Source: Camillea tinctor (taxonomy: Eukaryota > Ascomycota > Sordariomycetes > Xylariales > Xylariaceae). Taken from it: a stretch of 64,000 bases of DNA. Numbering within the stretch: position 1 is the first letter of the stretch; each line of letters begins with the position of its first letter. The position numbers and the translations under genes are program-made. Positions 12,055-25,660 of this stretch are shown here, one piece after another. Under the pieces are notes generated by a model. The model searched no databases, was not told where the DNA came from, and saw nothing but the letters and a program-made list of their open reading frames with translations. The DNA is taken from positions 611,624-675,623 of the forward strand of contig MU394068.1 in NCBI GenBank assembly GCA_022578605.1, given 5' to 3'.

Positions 12055-15000
12055 TAGGTACATTGTACAGAGGGGAGGGGGGGTAAGGGGGGGTAAGGGG
12101 GTGGGTAGTGCAGTGAAGTGCAGTTGCAGAGGGTGCAGTGTAAAGTGCAAAGTACACAAGTGCAGGACCAGCCACACCACTTACAACCCACTATACTATG
12201 TACACCACACCACTACACTACTGCGCTAAGGTACTTAGGTAGCTAAACCACCGGGGCGGTGGATGCAGGTACCAGCCCACCACACTAACCTATGGAAATG
12301 CAGGTACAGGACAGTTAATGCCCTATGCGTATACTGTACTACGATAGGCGGCCAACAGCAGCTTCCTACCATGTAGGCTGGGTGTGCACGTGCCATATTC
12401 CGGAGACTAGCGAAGAAAAAAGAGAAGGAAAAAAAACTTGCCTATTTAGGTATCATCTACAGTAACTTGTTACCCCACACTTCCCGAACCTCAGTACAGT
12501 ATGGCAGACTGTACACCAGAAAGGGGCGGATGGAGAAGGAACTGCGGGCTGACAAGCCATTTCTGTGGCTATTCTACCCTTTATCTAAGCTTATGGCCAG
12601 TGCGTAATCCCAGTGACCCATGTACGAGGGCATGTCGACCCGGATGCTGATCAATTAGCACTGTGAACTACGAGCTGCTTAAAACAAATCTACTGGCTTA
12701 GAAGGCTTGAACACACATCCACCGCCCCACACTCACCGTCTTTTTCTCTTTTCTGTTACCCGCGTCCCATCCGATTTTCCCTATACCATACACGAACCGA
12801 ACCTCGATCTCGACAAATACCACAACAAAATAATACACAATACAGTACAGTAGGAAAGATACATACCAAAAAAAAAAAAGAGAACTTGACCGCCATGGTC
12901 TTGACAGCTACGATACACTGCATATATAAGTTGCTAACGTCTGCATGGTGATTTGATCGAAGACAACGAAGACCTGGTAATTCCCATTGTCCAGGTTTTT
13001 GTTTAAACATCGTCATATCAGTTACAACAACAAGGACAACGACGACGACAACTTCACTAACCTCCCTGTGTTGTCTGTACACACTAACCCCACCTTCTCT
13101 TCCGTCTATCCATCCACCAACCATCCTATCCGTTCATCCATCCCAAATCCCATCATCCACTTAAGGCCTTGATGGCTGATGGAGTAGACTTTCTATTGGT
13201 AGTGGAGTAACGATTGGACGTGTTGAAAGGTGAGACGAATCCCTGACGCCCAGTGAACTGGACTGTACGACAGACAGTCGAACTATGTAGGCAAACCAAA
13301 AATGGAAAGAAAACCTGACAATCCTCCGTTTTCCTTATCCATAGTCCTAAGAGAGAAAGAGAGAGAGAAGGACAATAAGGAGGAGGCAAAAGAGCTAGCG
13401 CCGCATGTCTCGTTCAGCTGCAGCTATCGATTTTTCTAGGAACCCTGGCGTGCCCGCGCCCCTGGCACTTGTTCCCCGTCCAGTCTCGGCGGCCAAGTCC
13501 AGTCCAGTCCAGTCCAGAAAAGAACGGAAGGGTACGACAAGGGCAGAGCAGCTCGCGCCCAACTTTTCAAACAGTATTGCCGCGGCGGGCGGCGGGACTC
13601 GCTCTTTTTTCTAACTTGAACTACACTAGTGTGTAAGGTACGTACATAGGTAGTAGGCTGCTAGTGTAGGGGTTGGTCGAAGCCGTCGGCTAACAGACCC
13701 CTTGTAGTTGTGAAGAAGAATCCCATATCGGGTCAGTAACGTGAACTATAGTAGGTATGGTATGCCCTACCGGCAAATGTACGTAGGGGGTTTTTCTTCT
13801 CTTCGCCCCCATCCTACGATCATCTCGTGTTCACACACGCACAACACATGAATCCGTCATGTCAAGCCTCGTTGTCGGTATCCAAAGCAAGTACGTATCA
13901 GTTCATGCGTTGGTATGTTTGCCAAGTACGAGGTGTAAGACCCTCTTCGACTTTCTCACCTTCGTTTCAATCCTTTTTGAAGAGGTCATTTAGTTATAAA
14001 GGGAAAAGGGACCTCCTCCACCTTACAGCCGAGACACAGCCAGAGAAACGAAGACACAGCACCCAGCGACAAGGAATGATCGTCTTAAGATCCGCAATGG
14101 AAACAATGTGGGATGTCTAGTTGACGTCCACGACACAGAAAGAATGGAACTCTAGGGTCGCTTGGGAAGCTACCTGAGATGCAGCCTTTTCTTTTTTTCC
14201 CATCTTACGCTTCTGCATACAACATCACACATCGTGGGTATAATATGTGCTGTTGAACCACCTAGGTAAGCCAACCTGGGTAAATATTCGTGTCAGAGCC
14301 GCCATTCAAGCGCCCCTTCAACCCCAGCCCGCCTTATCTGTCTGACCTAAAAGGTTGACCTGCTGGCATCAGCTTGGGGGCGGGGGGCTATACTACACTA
14401 ATGTATTTCTGTGGGAGTACAGCAACACTCTTTTTTTTGCCTCTATTGCATGGCAATCGACATAATTAGATACGATTTTGTGTAAGTGCACAACAGTCTT
14501 ACCACGACGTTACATCACTAGTAATGTGTATTGTTCTTGGGAATGCGCAACATGGTGCACACTACGTACAACTACGTACTTGGGAGGGAATCAAGGGGGG
14601 GTTGCTAGCCCTGGCGCAAGTGTGCGATCCATAACTCGCAAACTCGGTACGCACAAGAGATAAAAATACGACCGGTCCCGGTCCTGAACGATGATCCATT
14701 AGCGTAGTCCCGTCCCATCCTTAGGAAGCGCGTGTTCTGGAACCAATAAGCATCGCATCCCTAGCCCACCTTTCCACGAATCGAGAACACCACCTAATGC
14801 AGGAAAAGGGGGGCCGGGGGGGTAGAGCCAAGAAAACATACTGAGGCTTTTCCTCCTTTCGCGTCGGACACCTCGGGCTTAATACTTTACACGGAAACCC
14901 TACACTACGTACTTCTGATCCCGCCATCATGGGTTATCGCCATCATGAGGTTATCGAACACCGTACTTATAACTGACAGAGGATGTCTTTCTAGTGGCAT

Positions 15001-18000
15001 TATCCATCTATCCCTTCTGGGGAATAAACCGTTTACATGCTTTGGTTTGTCTTTCTAAGACAACATATAAGAGGTGTTCTGCTGAGTTAGTGGGCAGCCA
15101 TGCCGTGGTCGGTTCCACTCTCCCAGCTGGTATTTACGTAGTGTGCGTAGTGTATAAGTGTGTGTGTACTACACTGCTACGCTATTCCTTTCCCAAAATC
15201 CCTGCATACCTTTCGACAACGGTCAGGACGTCTGCCGTTCGACGGGGTGATGGGTTCCGCGATAAACCAATCAAATGTTTCGTGGATCAATCCCGGCCCT
15301 CCCCGGTCAGGTACAAGGCCCCCTTTATTAGCGTTTCCTGCGTGAGCAGTGGGCAAGCTGGTTGAGGCGGAGGCGCGTTGCCGGACAACGGATCTGACGA
15401 AACCTGACGGGATTTGGTGATTCTCATCCACATTCTGTTTCCTTCGAGCACAGAAATCAGTAACCCAAGAAAAGAAAAAAGCTGACTTGACAGGTTTGCC
15501 AGTCCCGAGCTGCCGAAGCCTATCCCAGGATACAAACATAGTACTACATACACACATCCTGCTAGTCCTGTACCTGCGTTGGTGGGTGTGCTCGTACCAC
15601 GCGGGCTTGCATTGCTACTAAATCCTCTGTTCCTTGCAGTAGCCGCAGTAGGTTTCATGCGCTTTTTTTTTTTTGGTCGATGATCAGTCCACGCACTGTG
15701 TGTGTGTATGTGTGTGGCTCATAGTCCAATGACCTTTTTTCCTTTTTCCTCTTTTTCTTTTGCTTCCTCTTTGGTCATCCTTCTGCAACAAATCGGCATA
15801 CATACATCCCTATCCTTAATGGTTTACCCGTGTACGACTTAGCGCACCAACTCTACCAAACTCGGTTCTTCTCCAGCGATCAACCCCCAAGAAACCCCCT
15901 TCACTTGATAGGATGAGCTGAGAAAGGCTGAGAGGCTGAGCTGGGACTCAGACTGTCACCCCAGCCGACCTAAGCAACAACCGAGCCGATAGGAAGACAC
16001 TCTCCTTATGAGCATGGTCGATTCCTACGAAGCCAGGAGCCGACTCGACTATACCTAGGCATGCGATGAATGACAACTACGCATCTATATTCAACGTCTT
16101 GAATCACTAGTGTGAAAAGAACATGCCTTGTTAAAGGCTGTAAACTTAACATGATGAATCACAAAATTCTCAACCGTCGACAAGCCGTCAATTGCGCGTC
16201 CGGACTCTAATCCGAAAGATAGATTCAACGTCCCTTTTTTTCGTTAATCGTACAGTCCCAAGACTGTCAATAGATAGCAGACTGATGTCAACCCACGAAC
16301 CCGGGATGCTTAGCTCCAGAACCCTTTCAGGCTTTAACCCAGTCACAGTGTTAGGATTGCGTGATGGACGACGAGGGATCCCGCTTAGCTACACTACTAG
16401 GTAGATAGTGGATCGTCAAGCGACGACTCCTAACTCCGTTCAAACCAGGCATCACGCGTCCCTCCATAGCCTCCGTTTATTGGTATCAGCTGTCGTACAC
16501 TACGTACCTTGCAGGACAACCGACCATCATCGCCAAACCCACTCACCAACCCACGCCTACGGTATACTGGCCCACCCTTAACAAACGTCCACCAAACTTA
16601 ATTGCACAACTTGGGATGAATGGGACAGACAACACGTTCTCCTGGCATTAAAAGCCTACGACTAAGGTTGGGGTACCTAGGTAGGTACTCAGCTGTTGTC
16701 TATAGGTAATGTAGTGTATACACGTACATGAGAGAGGCCCTTGCGAGTAAACGGGTAGAATTCGTCTGATCTATCCTGACCTTATGAAAATGCTCCGTCG
16801 TACATGACGTGTGAGGCAAGGAGCAATGCCACGTTCACCTACTACGCTACTTCGTCTATCTGTCTACATCGGGATCTTACTTTTGAACCTACCAACCCTA
16901 TAGGAGTAGTATGTGCACTACTACGAGCAAGTCGCATAAAGGGGAAAGTGGCCGCCCTTGGTTTCTATATTCCATTCCGATTTGGTGACGACGATTCTTG
17001 AGACTAGTTGTAGTAACACACACCGTGCGCACGCGGCCGCCTGTGGAGAGGGGAGGGGGGAGTTGACGAACGATCGGCCGCTTGCTTCTCTACGCCTAAC
17101 GTTTGCCAAGAACGGTCGTCCCATCGCGGTCTTCTGGCAATGATTCAAGACAACGAATCCCCCAAACCCCCCCATTACTGATACACAAGGCTGATTCAAA
17201 CGATACACATGAGTGGCTTGCTTGCTTTCTTGCAGTTGTTAAGCTATGAGGCAACTAAGAATGTCCCTGAACCGATATAGTAGTGCCGTTGGTATCTATC
17301 TCTTTGGATCAGATGAACAGACCTCGCCTCGCCTCGCCGTAGCACAGCCGTCTACCCATAGGTTAGGTATCAGGAGATATATGTTTTAGATGCCTCCACC
17401 TAGAACCTAGGACACAAACGGCTTGTTTTGTTGGGCATGACATGCTGCCTAGTGTGTAGTTGGGTGTACGTAGGGCATTCGTTCGCTCGTTCGTTCATTC
17501 GTCTTTTCGTATTCCAGGTACACTATGGCTTCTCTGCTAGAAGGGCGGTATCCGTCCCGTCAACCACTACTAGTCGCTGACCCGTCCTGCCGGGTTGCTA
17601 GAACTTACTAGGTACCTAAACCTAGCTTACACCAGATTGGTCAATGGAGTTTTATGCAGGTTCCGAGAACAGAGAGAAAGAGAGAAAGAAGACGTTTCCT
17701 TGCTCGAGCCTCCCTGCATATCCCTTGGCGTCTTCGTTGAACCCCCTCCCCTTACATTTCAACAGTTACCAACGCCATGGTTAAAAATTCCCCGACCATT
17801 CCCTATGTAATGATCCCATAAGCTATCATCTCGGATCCTCGTCCGCATCCCACAACCTGTCGGATGCATGAATTTGGAGAGCCTGGATAGCTACGACTCT
17901 GTACCTGCATGTTCGCATGAATGATCGACCTAGAAATATGACAGGGCGCGTCGAAAGGGAACCTTAGCGAACGCGCTCGCCGCTTGCCACCCGCAACCAG

Positions 18001-21000
18001 CCCGCGTTGCGTTCCCACCTACGTAACTACGCTACACTACACATTGCCTGTAGGCTGCTATAGTGTATAATCAACCCTGATTGGAATGGTCGCTATGCGG
18101 ATGCCGCTTGAATCACCAGCAAGGAGACCAAACAATGCAGGTGGTCAGTTCGCAGCTTGGAGGAAGAAACATCTAACGATGGTCTGTCGACATTGGCAGA
18201 TTGGATCCTTCTTCGCATGATCGATCCCCTGGTCCCCCCTTCCCCCTCCTCGATCATTAGCGTCGAAACATAATTCTTTCTCGAACAACGGCGCTCTTGA
18301 TCCCATTTGATTTTCACGATCGTCTTTTTTCCTCTTTGCCATTCATCCACCCCGCGCGATCCATTTTAAAAGGGGCGAGAAGGGCGATTGATCGTGGCAA
18401 AAGAAAAAGAAAGAAACATCTATTTTCGGGAATTCGTAAACTGCATCGAGCGATCTCTGTAACCTTTGACGCCTCATTACCATACTAGTTGCTACCTATA
18501 TTGAAACGGCCTTACACGCACCTATCTACACTAGAGAACCGTAGGGTCCGTCCCACTTTCTCTCCAATCCAAACTGAGCCTAGGGGGAGCCTCAAGTGAG
18601 AGAGGAAGCGGTAGTGTAGAAGAAAGAAACGCGGTTCATCATCGTCTAATCTCGCACTTCCCTCCCCCATAACCTAAGGATGCTTGGTCTTATCACGGAG
18701 TTTCTTCCAGGTGGGACATCCATGTCCATGACGATGGCATTGATTCACATAATCAACGGAGCGCGCCCCACGATTACTCGTACGTACGTACATATATGTA
18801 AAAATCCCAGTCCAAAAAAGACACTAGAACCCCCGTCATCGAAGGTCAGATAGAAGCGCCAAGCCTAACAGCTCTATGGGGGGATTACGACTTCACCTAC
18901 ACATAACGTAGGTTTATGTATATGTATAGGTAATGCGTGGTTACATGTCTTGATACATACCTCACACATGGAGGGTTGCCGGTCACCCGCTTTAACAATC
19001 TTCCCCTTCTCATCCGATGTTTTTTCTTCTCCCCAGTAACTTTGAGGCTCACTACTTTGCAACCTTCTCAGGGAACCAGGGTTAACTTTATTTTTTTTTC
19101 CTTATGGTACCATCTGGTTTTTACCAGCGTCGCAAAAAAAGGGGACCATACTCTTTTCACGAACAGACTGCCAAAAACGGGTCGAGCTCCCTTCCCCCCA
19201 TCCGATTCGAAACTTTTCCACTTTATGGCCGCATACCCAGCATGACATCTAGGTAGGCTACCTGGTATTTTGAACTGTAGGTTAGTAGCACGTTGTTGTC
19301 GTTGTCGCCACTTCGCAGTAAGATGTTAGTATGCAAACCCCTCTCTGTGCGGTCCACTTTCTCTCTCGGAAGCGGCTCTGTCCGTCTCATGTTTGCCGGT
19401 TCCGACTGCACTAAAGCTGGAGCAACCAACGCGCGCGGGCATCGATCGTACATAGAACAGATAAGGTTGTGTGGCTGTGAACAATGGGAAAAGTGGCATT
19501 TTCCTTCCCGGAGAACCTAGGTTGGATTTGCATAGATGCGCATTGGAGAGAAGACGATATTTTTAGTTCCCCTCCCTTACCCCTCCGTATATCACTTCCC
19601 TCCCCTTTCTCGTGATCATATGCCCCCCGGCATAGAAGCCGTCTCGAAGCTTTTTTTCTTCTGATGGCTCAAGATCGGAGGGCAGATCGCATGATTTGTT
19701 CCAGAAATTCCCACTGCCTACCAACCTGTTAAAAGAGCGGAGAGGATGCGGATTTTCGAAACACGTTGTCCGCAGATACATATGCTACTCGGTCGTAATC
19801 GGGGATACGTTACCCCATACAGATAGTAGGTCCATGAACGGGCCAATATGGGGGAAAAGGAAAAATCGCTTGGCTTTGTGTGAGAGCCTGGTGTTTTGGG
19901 TTTCGAGGCTGTGCTTTTTCGGATCGTGGAGAAAGAGGCCTCGCTTAGACGGATAGATGGGATAAATTTAGGTTACTAGCAGCGGAGATGTGTTAGGTAT
20001 AGAGGTAGGTACGTAACGTGATAATGCGCATATGCGTCCTGTTGGGTTGAGGCTCTTTCTAAGTATATGCTCTATACTCCGTATGGGTGAGGGGGCTATC
20101 TAAAACAGAGTTAGTAGACTAGCGCCAGTCCGCGATGACGAGTCTGTCTATTTTCTGAGGGGACGGGCTCATTGAGAGACGCGAAGGCATCCAAGCTTGG
20201 GTTTTCCTATCTAGTTCCATGGATGACGGATGACTATCTGGCTTGAACCTGTATCATCCCCGTCGCAGAAGGAAGACATCGAGAGATTCGTTACTAAAAC
20301 ATCACGGCCATCCGCTGGTCTTTGGGGTTGGGGCATGTTTTAGGCTTCTTGTCTACACTAAATACTACACCGCACGCACGACGTTATCCAGATAGATCAA
20401 TACCACGGAAATGCTGAGGCGAGAGACACAATAGCCTCCTCACCTTTCGTGTCCTGGGGGTTTCTCTGGCGATGGATGGGGTTTGAGACGCTAGGTGGGA
20501 CGAAAGTGTCTCACCGAGGACTACCTAGTAAGGAAGTCTGAGGGCTCCTCTTCCAGCCCCGTTGCCATGGTGGGTACGGTGTGCGGCTCTGAACTCGATA
20601 GACGGCAGGTTAGTAGGTGAATGTGCCTACGAAGTGGTTGGTAGAGTTATATGGTAAACACCTGGATTGACTATCGTGGCCTCAGAATCACCTCTCGGCG
20701 AAAAGGGTCACCACAAACTATCCTCGCAGCCCGAGGGGTTGGGAGAGTATGAAAATGAGCCACAGTTCTATACTTGAGATCGATCTTGCTTCAAAGTCTT
20801 CCCCTGGTGTCGAGCTAAGATCGTGAGCATCAGCCTCTGCGTAGTCTGTGCCTCAGCGGATCCACTCTTCGATCCGTCGCTGCGTCCCGCCAACGCATGG
20901 TTTCACCGGCGGTCCTAGAGCGGTAACTTGCGGTATCTTGAAGGAAGGATTAAGGCGCAGGGTTTTCGAGTGACCAGACACGTATGATTTCTGGGTTGGG

Positions 21001-21255
21001 GTAACACATTAGATACTTGAAAGGTTTCTTGGGTCAGCGTAGCAGTCAAGTGAAAACATCGTGGAATACATAGTATCTTCAGCTCTATCTAGATACCACT
21101 GTATCAACCCCGAAGATCATCGCAATACTGGTGGTGCAGTGTGTCCATACAGCCACCTAAGTCATACCTTTAGACATGGGAGAAAAATGTTGCTCTTAAT
21201 TGCATGCTCTGAGCATATAGCATGATCTCAAGGGCCCGGGTTGATGGGCTGAATA
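11202..21255. other. ~10 kb gene-free region upstream of the homeodomain gene
   Basis: No ORF over about 190 codons, and none with recognisable protein character on either strand. Holds an AG/TC-rich stretch (11.7-12.0 kb), a (GT)n run at 12022-12050, G-rich runs near 12080-12110 and many short palindromes of the TAGGTACCTA type (near 12235, 13635, 16675, 17610, 19250, 20005). Composition is normal, unlike the AT blocks further on. It may contain the long 5' UTR and regulatory DNA of the homeodomain gene or a non-coding transcript; neither can be shown from sequence alone. Confidence 0.5.
12022..12050. repeat. (GT)n microsatellite
   Basis: Uninterrupted GT dinucleotide run, about 14 units, followed by a G-rich stretch. 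Confidence 0.95.
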
Positions 21256-22327
21256 TCACAACTCCTTCATCACCTCTGTTACCGCCTTAGCAGCAGCACG
21301 CTTTCTCTGTTCCTCCGGGAGGCCTGCATTAGTATCTCGAACCGCCTGCAACTTAAGCATCATGCGTTCGAGCTTCTGGACCTCCTCGTCTCCTAAATCC
21401 TCTTCACCGCCGCCCGTGCCGTTTTCTTTGTCATGGGCATCCTCATCATCTTCATGGCCAGCATTCCAGATAGCCCGCTTCAGGCCGTCAAAGTCCTCGC
21501 GGTCGAAGCCGAAATCGAGGTCTTCAGCGGTGAGATCTGAATCTTCCTTGTCGTCCTTGTCTTTACTCGGGTCTAGGCTGGCCTCGAAGTCGGCAAAGTC
21601 AGAGCCAAGGTCGTCCATCGATGCGTGAGACCAGTCATTGGCCTCTAATGCTTCAAGAGCGCGGGGTATTCCCGTTTTTTCTATGGATTTAAAAAAATAA
21701 GCTGATGAAGGGAAGAGAGGGGAGAAGGAGAACTCACCACCAAACTCGTTCCGCGACGGAACTGACTGGCTTCTGATTTGGACAAACTCCATGCCCAATT
21801 GCGCACAGCAGTCATCCCACTCGTCAATATCGTCAATCTCGCCCAGGCCAAGGCATAGACTAACACCATCCCACTCCCAGCCGCCAAGCCCCTCTTTGAT
21901 GACCTTGCCTACCTCTTGAATAAGCTCTCGAGCGGCCTGGCCTTCCTCAGATTGAGACTTGGCCGGCAGGGAGAAGACGAGCACAACCCCTCCGAGAACC
22001 TCAAGTACTTCCTTGGCTTCTAGCGAGAGGAAAGAAGTGGCCCATTCGGAGGGTGAGGAGATGAGGTCTAGCCATATGGGCACCTCGGCCGTGTAATAGG
22101 CTGTCTTGAGAGAGAGGTTGTGCGATGATCCAGCGAGGGACGTTGATGTCTGCTCTGGTGCCGTTCCCGTGAGATCTATAGTCCCAGTTAGCGTGGATAT
22201 TGTTTCGATTTGCAACTGGTCCTAGATGTAAATGAATAATTCGCCCACCTTTGATGACGCGGGTGAGATGGTGAACCGCGTCCGTAAGCGACACGGCGAG
22301 GATTCGGCGTGGGTTCTTAATCTCCAT
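21256..22327 (-). CDS. Alpha/gamma-adaptin-binding protein p34 (AAGAB / Irc6-like)
   Basis: Three exons: 22327-22249, 22175-21738 and 21680-21256, 313 aa. Introns 22176-22248 (GTGGGC...TAG) and 21681-21737 (GTGAGT...TAG) both restore frame. The first junction reads HHLTRVIK|DLTGTAPE. The N-terminal half is a small-GTPase-like fold (RRILAVSLTDAVHHLTRVIK, YYTAEVPIWLDLI, VLVFSLPAKS). The C-terminal half is acidic (EDLDFGFDREDFDGLKRAIW) and ends in a helix with LPEEQRKRAAAKAVTEVMKEL. This is the p34 layout: a cytosolic chaperone for clathrin adaptor subunits in AP-complex assembly and vesicle traffic. Divergent from the cupin gene across about 520 bp. Confidence 0.88.
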
Positions 22328-22849
22328 CTCAGCGACTGCACTAGGGGATGATGGTTTGTATGAAGACGGCGACAGAGAAAGAGGATATCATCCTTCTGGC
22401 GAATCCGGCCAAGTTATTGTAGTGATGGTTGGCGAGAGGAACGAGGCAGGACGAGGCAGGACGAGGCAAGGAAGTTACTTAGGTACCTGAGGTAGTACCC
22501 CGCCATCCCCGCATTAGCGGTATTCTCTGTTATTTCATAAGAAGATAAAGTGGCTTATCGCCTTAAGCTTATAAATGACGACATAACCACCAACCAGAAC
22601 AGCCTAAATGGAGGGGAAAGGTAGGTACGCTGCCTATATGCAGTAACCGAGGTTTTTGCGTGAGGAAGGCATTCTAGACACTTCAGTAGCGATTAACCGC
22701 CCTGCTGCCGTGCAACCTGCGATGACATCAATCAAAACCTAAGTAGGTAGTACTTACCAGGCGGTTTACTTCCAATGACACCCCCATGCGGTATTTAAAG
22801 TTGCATCTCCACCTAAACTTCTAAATACTATTTTTACTCATATCCCATC
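22328..22849. promoter_or_regulatory. Shared divergent upstream region of the p34 and cupin genes
   Basis: 522 bp separate the two start codons. The stretch contains AGGACGAGGC direct repeats (about 22445-22470) and a TAGGTACCTGAGGTAGTACC palindromic motif (about 22479). No coding potential. That promoters of both genes lie here is inferred from gene orientation. Confidence 0.45.
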
Positions 22850-23257
22850 ATGTCCGACCAGAAGAAGCCAATCCAGCCCGTGCTCTTCGCCAAAGGGAAC
22901 TCGCTCCAGACCTCGGGCGGCCAAACCGAGGGCATGGTGCGGCGTAACGCCATCGTCGACCAATGCGACAGCATCTGCGTGACCAACATGATCGCCCAAC
23001 CGCGTACCAACTCGGCCGTCCACCACCACGGCCCCCAAGACACCGTTATCTACGCGGTTAAGGGACGAGGCAGCGTGCTCAGCGAGGGGGGCACCAAGAG
23101 GGTCGATCTCGAGCCCGGCGACTATGCACTCGTCCCCGCTTACATGGAGCATCAAGAGATCAACGAGGGGGATGAGGAGGTGGTTTGGACTATCGTGAGG
23201 AGCGGGAGAGTCCCGGAGGTAGTGAATCTCACGGGATGGGGAGGGGAGCCCGTGTAG
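22850..23257 (+). CDS. Small single-domain cupin protein
   Basis: 135 aa, no intron. Cupin motif 1 is visible as SAVHHHGPQDTVIYAVKGRG and motif 2 as LEPGDYALVPAYMEHQEIN, giving His and Glu/Gln metal ligands in a single beta-barrel. Length is typical of the stand-alone cupin_2 family. Substrate is unknown; relatives include isomerases, dioxygenases and sugar-binding proteins. No signal peptide, so cytosolic. A (GAGGAC)n-type run follows the stop. Confidence 0.85.
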   Translation: MSDQKKPIQPVLFAKGNSLQTSGGQTEGMVRRNAIVDQCDSICVTNMIAQPRTNSAVHHHGPQDTVIYAVKGRGSVLSEGGTKRVDLEPGDYALVPAYMEHQEINEGDEEVVWTIVRSGRVPEVVNLTGWGGEPV

Positions 23258-23536
23258 AGAGAGGACGAGGACGAGGACGAGGACTTGCTATCCAGAAAGA
23301 AAGAAAGAAAAACAGAGAGCCCCCTGCGACAAGACCCCAAACAAATGTCTATTGAACGTTGTATATATATGATATAGGTGATATGGTATCCAAGAAGCAC
23401 ACACACCTGACGCCCTGGTCACAGACAGATGGTAGCAAGTCTAATTCTTCCTCTTCCTCTTCTTCCCTTTCATCCCTTCCAACCCATGCATATTCCATTT
23501 CTATTTTCGAATTCCCACACCTATCCATCCCTCCAT

Positions 23537-23977
23537 TTAACCCCGTCCACCGTTGTAGTCCGCCCCGCCCGCCTTCCTCAGTCTAGCCACGATATCCGCT
23601 TCCTCGAGATCCCCCTTATCGCGCGCATCGACCTGGATGCTGTGGTGGGCGAGGACGCGCTTGACGGCCCCCGACTCGATAGACACGCGCGCCTTGCGCA
23701 TGACCTTCGTGTTCTCCCCGATCCAGATGACCAGCGCGAACTTGACGCGCCGGCTCTCCGTGTCGTTGGCGTACTCGACCCGCACGTACCCATACTGCGC
23801 CTGCCCGTCGTCCAGCCGCGACGCCAGCTCCGAGAGCCCCCCGCTGCCCGTCGCCGTCAGCACCAGCTTGTCCCCCACCCCGCTCGCGTACGAGATCAGC
23901 AGCCAGTTCGTCTCGTCCTTGTCCGACCGCACGGCGTCGTAGGCGGCTAGGATCTCGGGGGAATCGACACCCGACAT
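23537..23977 (-). CDS. Coactosin-like actin-binding protein (ADF-H domain)
   Basis: 146 aa in one exon, the usual size of coactosin. Starts MSGVDSPEILAAYDAVRSD and contains NWLLISYASG, QYGYVRVEYANDTESRR, KFALVIWIGENTKVMRKAR and HHSIQVDARDKGDLEEADIV, the coactosin version of the actin-depolymerising-factor homology fold. It binds F-actin in the cytoplasm, often antagonising capping. An in-frame Met further upstream (24070) would add a Lys/Arg-rich stretch encoded by pyrimidine-rich leader DNA and is less likely. Convergent with the cupin gene. Confidence 0.9.
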   Translation of the reverse strand: MSGVDSPEILAAYDAVRSDKDETNWLLISYASGVGDKLVLTATGSGGLSELASRLDDGQAQYGYVRVEYANDTESRRVKFALVIWIGENTKVMRKARVSIESGAVKRVLAHHSIQVDARDKGDLEEADIVARLRKAGGADYNGGRG

Positions 23978-25660
23978 TTTTGGTCTCTTTATTATTTTCC
24001 TTCTTTTTCTCTTCTTTCTTCTTTTTTTCCCCTTTCTTCTCCCTTTCTCTGGGTCTGGTCTCCTTTTCACACGTTCCTTGTTGGGCGTCGAAGGAGAAGG
24101 GTATTAAGGGGGAGGGGAATAGTAAAGTTACTCGTTCGATGGGACGGTTATTATTTTGGTAAAATATGAGATTAAGAATTGGATCGTTCGTTTATCGTGA
24201 CATATGTAAGTATGTGACTGTGAGGGAATAGGAAAGATACTCTGCTTCTTTTTCGTCTTAGGTGGTCAAAGGGGAGACCGAGGACCCTCCGAAGAAAGGA
24301 AAGTTTTGGGCTTTTGGCTTTTGGTCCCTGAATTGTTGGAGCTTGCCATTTGCGGGGAGCTGTCGACGGACTGGCGACGGACTGGCCAAGCTCATGAACC
24401 AGCTGAGACTGGCTTGGCAACCCATCCCTCTCCCCCTTTTTTCGGGCTTCTTCTCCCTTTCTCCACATATAACACTAACACTAATAAATGTCTCCATCTT
24501 CTATAATTCATCATATAGCAAGACGGAGCTATATTCTTATTCTATACCTAGCGTTGTTCTCCCGTGCAAATTTCATGCAGCGTTCCCTTTATTCGAATTA
24601 TTACGTTATGGCCTTACCTTACAGTGTTAACCACTAATTATCAAAGTAAGGAGAAGGTAAAGCGACCCTCCTTTTTTTTCTTTTTCCCTTTTCTGTCAAC
24701 GTGCTAAATTACTAGGCAACGTGGGCTATAGGGATCTTCCTTACTGTATCCTCTCCCGTGATGTAACCATCCATGACTTGGCAGGTCCCCCGTTCCTGTT
24801 GCCCGGGCTTTCCATGGTACGGGGGTTCCTCTTCGAAATTTCCGTGCCGCTGTCCCGGTCCCAGGAAGTCGGTCATGACACTGTAAAAAAACATTGGTAT
24901 CTGGGAGATTACCCAGATCGTCGGTTGACCACCCAAACACCACATCAACCTGTCTACCATATATTTTGTACATGATGGACGGCTTTAAACCGAGCCCGAG
25001 TGATCAGCTCGCCCACATGTTCTTGCACGTGTCTTTCTCGTGGACGATGACTTGTATTTTTTGGTACCTAGCTAACGTGTCAAGGCATGTAATGTAGTAG
25101 CGTAAGGGATGTGTCGTGTGGGTTTGCAGACTTGTCGCTGGCTACGATAGTACCTGCTTGCGTCATTCCAGGGCATGATGCATTTCTTTCACGCTAGGTC
25201 GAGTCACTACAGCCTCACGAAGCCAGCTGCATGCTCAGCTGTGGTCGAAAGCCCCGCCAGCGTAAGTAGAATACTCGTGGTGAACGTATCCGGGCCTGAT
25301 GGAGGAACTCAAGCCGGAGTTGGCAGAGTGACTCTGGTAATACCGACTCCATCTAGGCAATCGATTATTTGATGCTCGTCAATCGCAGTAGCAATAGGCG
25401 TTCGCGTAGATCTCGGCCCGTGCCGCGCCAGAGTCAAAGACACCGGTATCATTCGTCAACAGAAATAAAGCAAGCCATGAACTGTAACCCTCGAATATGG
25501 AGGCGCGTCAATTATCGTATCTGCATAAAATACGGACTTTGCAGTAGGATTAAACCCACGAGAGTATATCTGTTGAGAATGCCGCATACCAATCATGTCC
25601 GTGTCTTATGGATTACTTTCAATAAATCGTGACTTGCATAACTATCTGCGGTTAGGCTAA
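23978..25660. other. Intergenic, no gene seen
   Basis: Between the coactosin start and the kinase stop. Only short overlapping ORFs without family resemblance. CT-rich leader next to coactosin. Confidence 0.55.

Noticed and set aside
11619..12191. 190-codon minus-strand ORF
   Set aside because: Translation consists of low-complexity Pro/Phe/Ser and His-Thr runs from CT-rich and GT-repeat DNA.
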